A stretch of 16,463 bases of DNA from Bacteroidales bacterium (lineage in GTDB: Bacteria; Bacteroidota; Bacteroidia; Bacteroidales; JAGOPY01), in the NCBI GenBank assembly GCA_030638325.1, contig DAOWEV010000054.1, positions 1 through 16,463 of the forward strand. Reading direction: 5' to 3'. The notes below the pieces were generated by a model. It was given only the letters and a program-made list of their open reading frames with translations, searched no databases and was not told the origin of the DNA. Made by a program: the position numbers and the translations under genes. The stretch's first letter is position 1. Each line of letters begins with the position of its first letter. Shown here one piece after another: positions 16,363 to 16,463 of this stretch.

Positions 16363-16463
16363 GGGGCAACGCCCCGTAATGTATTAGCTCAGGGCGAAGT
16401 GAAACGAAGTCCTGAGCCAGGGGATTCATACTTGACACAAGCCCTGAAAGGGCGGCACGCTCA
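16363..16463. repeat. Cluster of short hairpins resembling REP-type elements
   Basis: Three inverted repeats lie in about 90 bases. GGGGC-AAC-GCCCC is at 16363-16375. GCTCAGG at 16387-16393 pairs with CCTGAGC at 16411-16417 across a loop holding CGAAGT twice (16395-16400 and 16405-16410). GCCCT-GAA-AGGGC is at 16441-16453. The GCCCTGAAAGGGC and TATTAGCTCAGGGCGAAG style is typical of dispersed intergenic repeats in Bacteroidota genomes. The cluster runs to the window edge and may continue. None of the hairpins carries a T-tract, so they are not ordinary terminators. Confidence 0.6.

Noticed and set aside
16363..16453. Hairpins as transcription terminators or a CRISPR array
   Set aside because: None is followed by a T-tract, and there are no regularly spaced identical repeats with unique spacers.

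Overview
The window looks like a chromosomal segment from a member of the Bacteroidota. Four of the seven genes end in a type IX secretion (T9SS) type A C-terminal sorting domain, and two are Bacteroidota-style Rhs/YD-repeat proteins (DUF6443-like start, SpvB-like start, core ending in DPDGM). Starts lack obvious Shine-Dalgarno sequences, as is usual in this phylum. All seven genes are on the + strand. No tRNA, rRNA, CRISPR array or transposase gene was seen.

Left block (1 to about 4470, roughly 50% GC in the stretches counted): the 3' part of a large gingipain-like (family C25) cell-surface peptidase, then an Omp28-like thioredoxin-fold secreted protein with PKD-type modules. They are 13 bases apart and probably co-transcribed. 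A clear intrinsic terminator at 4437-4466 closes this unit. The next 200 bases are AT-rich and carry a triple CTTTGCGT repeat.

Central and right block (4671-16153, lower and more uneven GC): Rhs-A (SpvB-like N-terminus, YD repeats, C-terminal PKD domain, no toxin tip); a secreted protein of about 31-residue tryptophan-anchored repeats; a seven-repeat SBBP beta-propeller protein whose start overlaps the preceding stop (ATGA); and Rhs-B (DUF6443-like region, YD repeats, Rhs core, 234-residue variable tip). Eight bases after Rhs-B comes a very AT-rich gene for a five-helix membrane protein. The simplest reading is a polymorphic-toxin locus: Rhs-B carries an unrecognised C-terminal toxin with a hydrophobic segment, and the last gene is its cognate membrane immunity protein. 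Rhs-A and Rhs-B together resemble the split TcB/TcC shell of Tc toxins, with a beta-propeller protein encoded between them. That last analogy is inference.

Right end (16154-16463): no gene. There is a pair of imperfect inverted repeats, a repeated 10-mer, and then a cluster of short hairpins resembling REP-type elements, running off the window edge.
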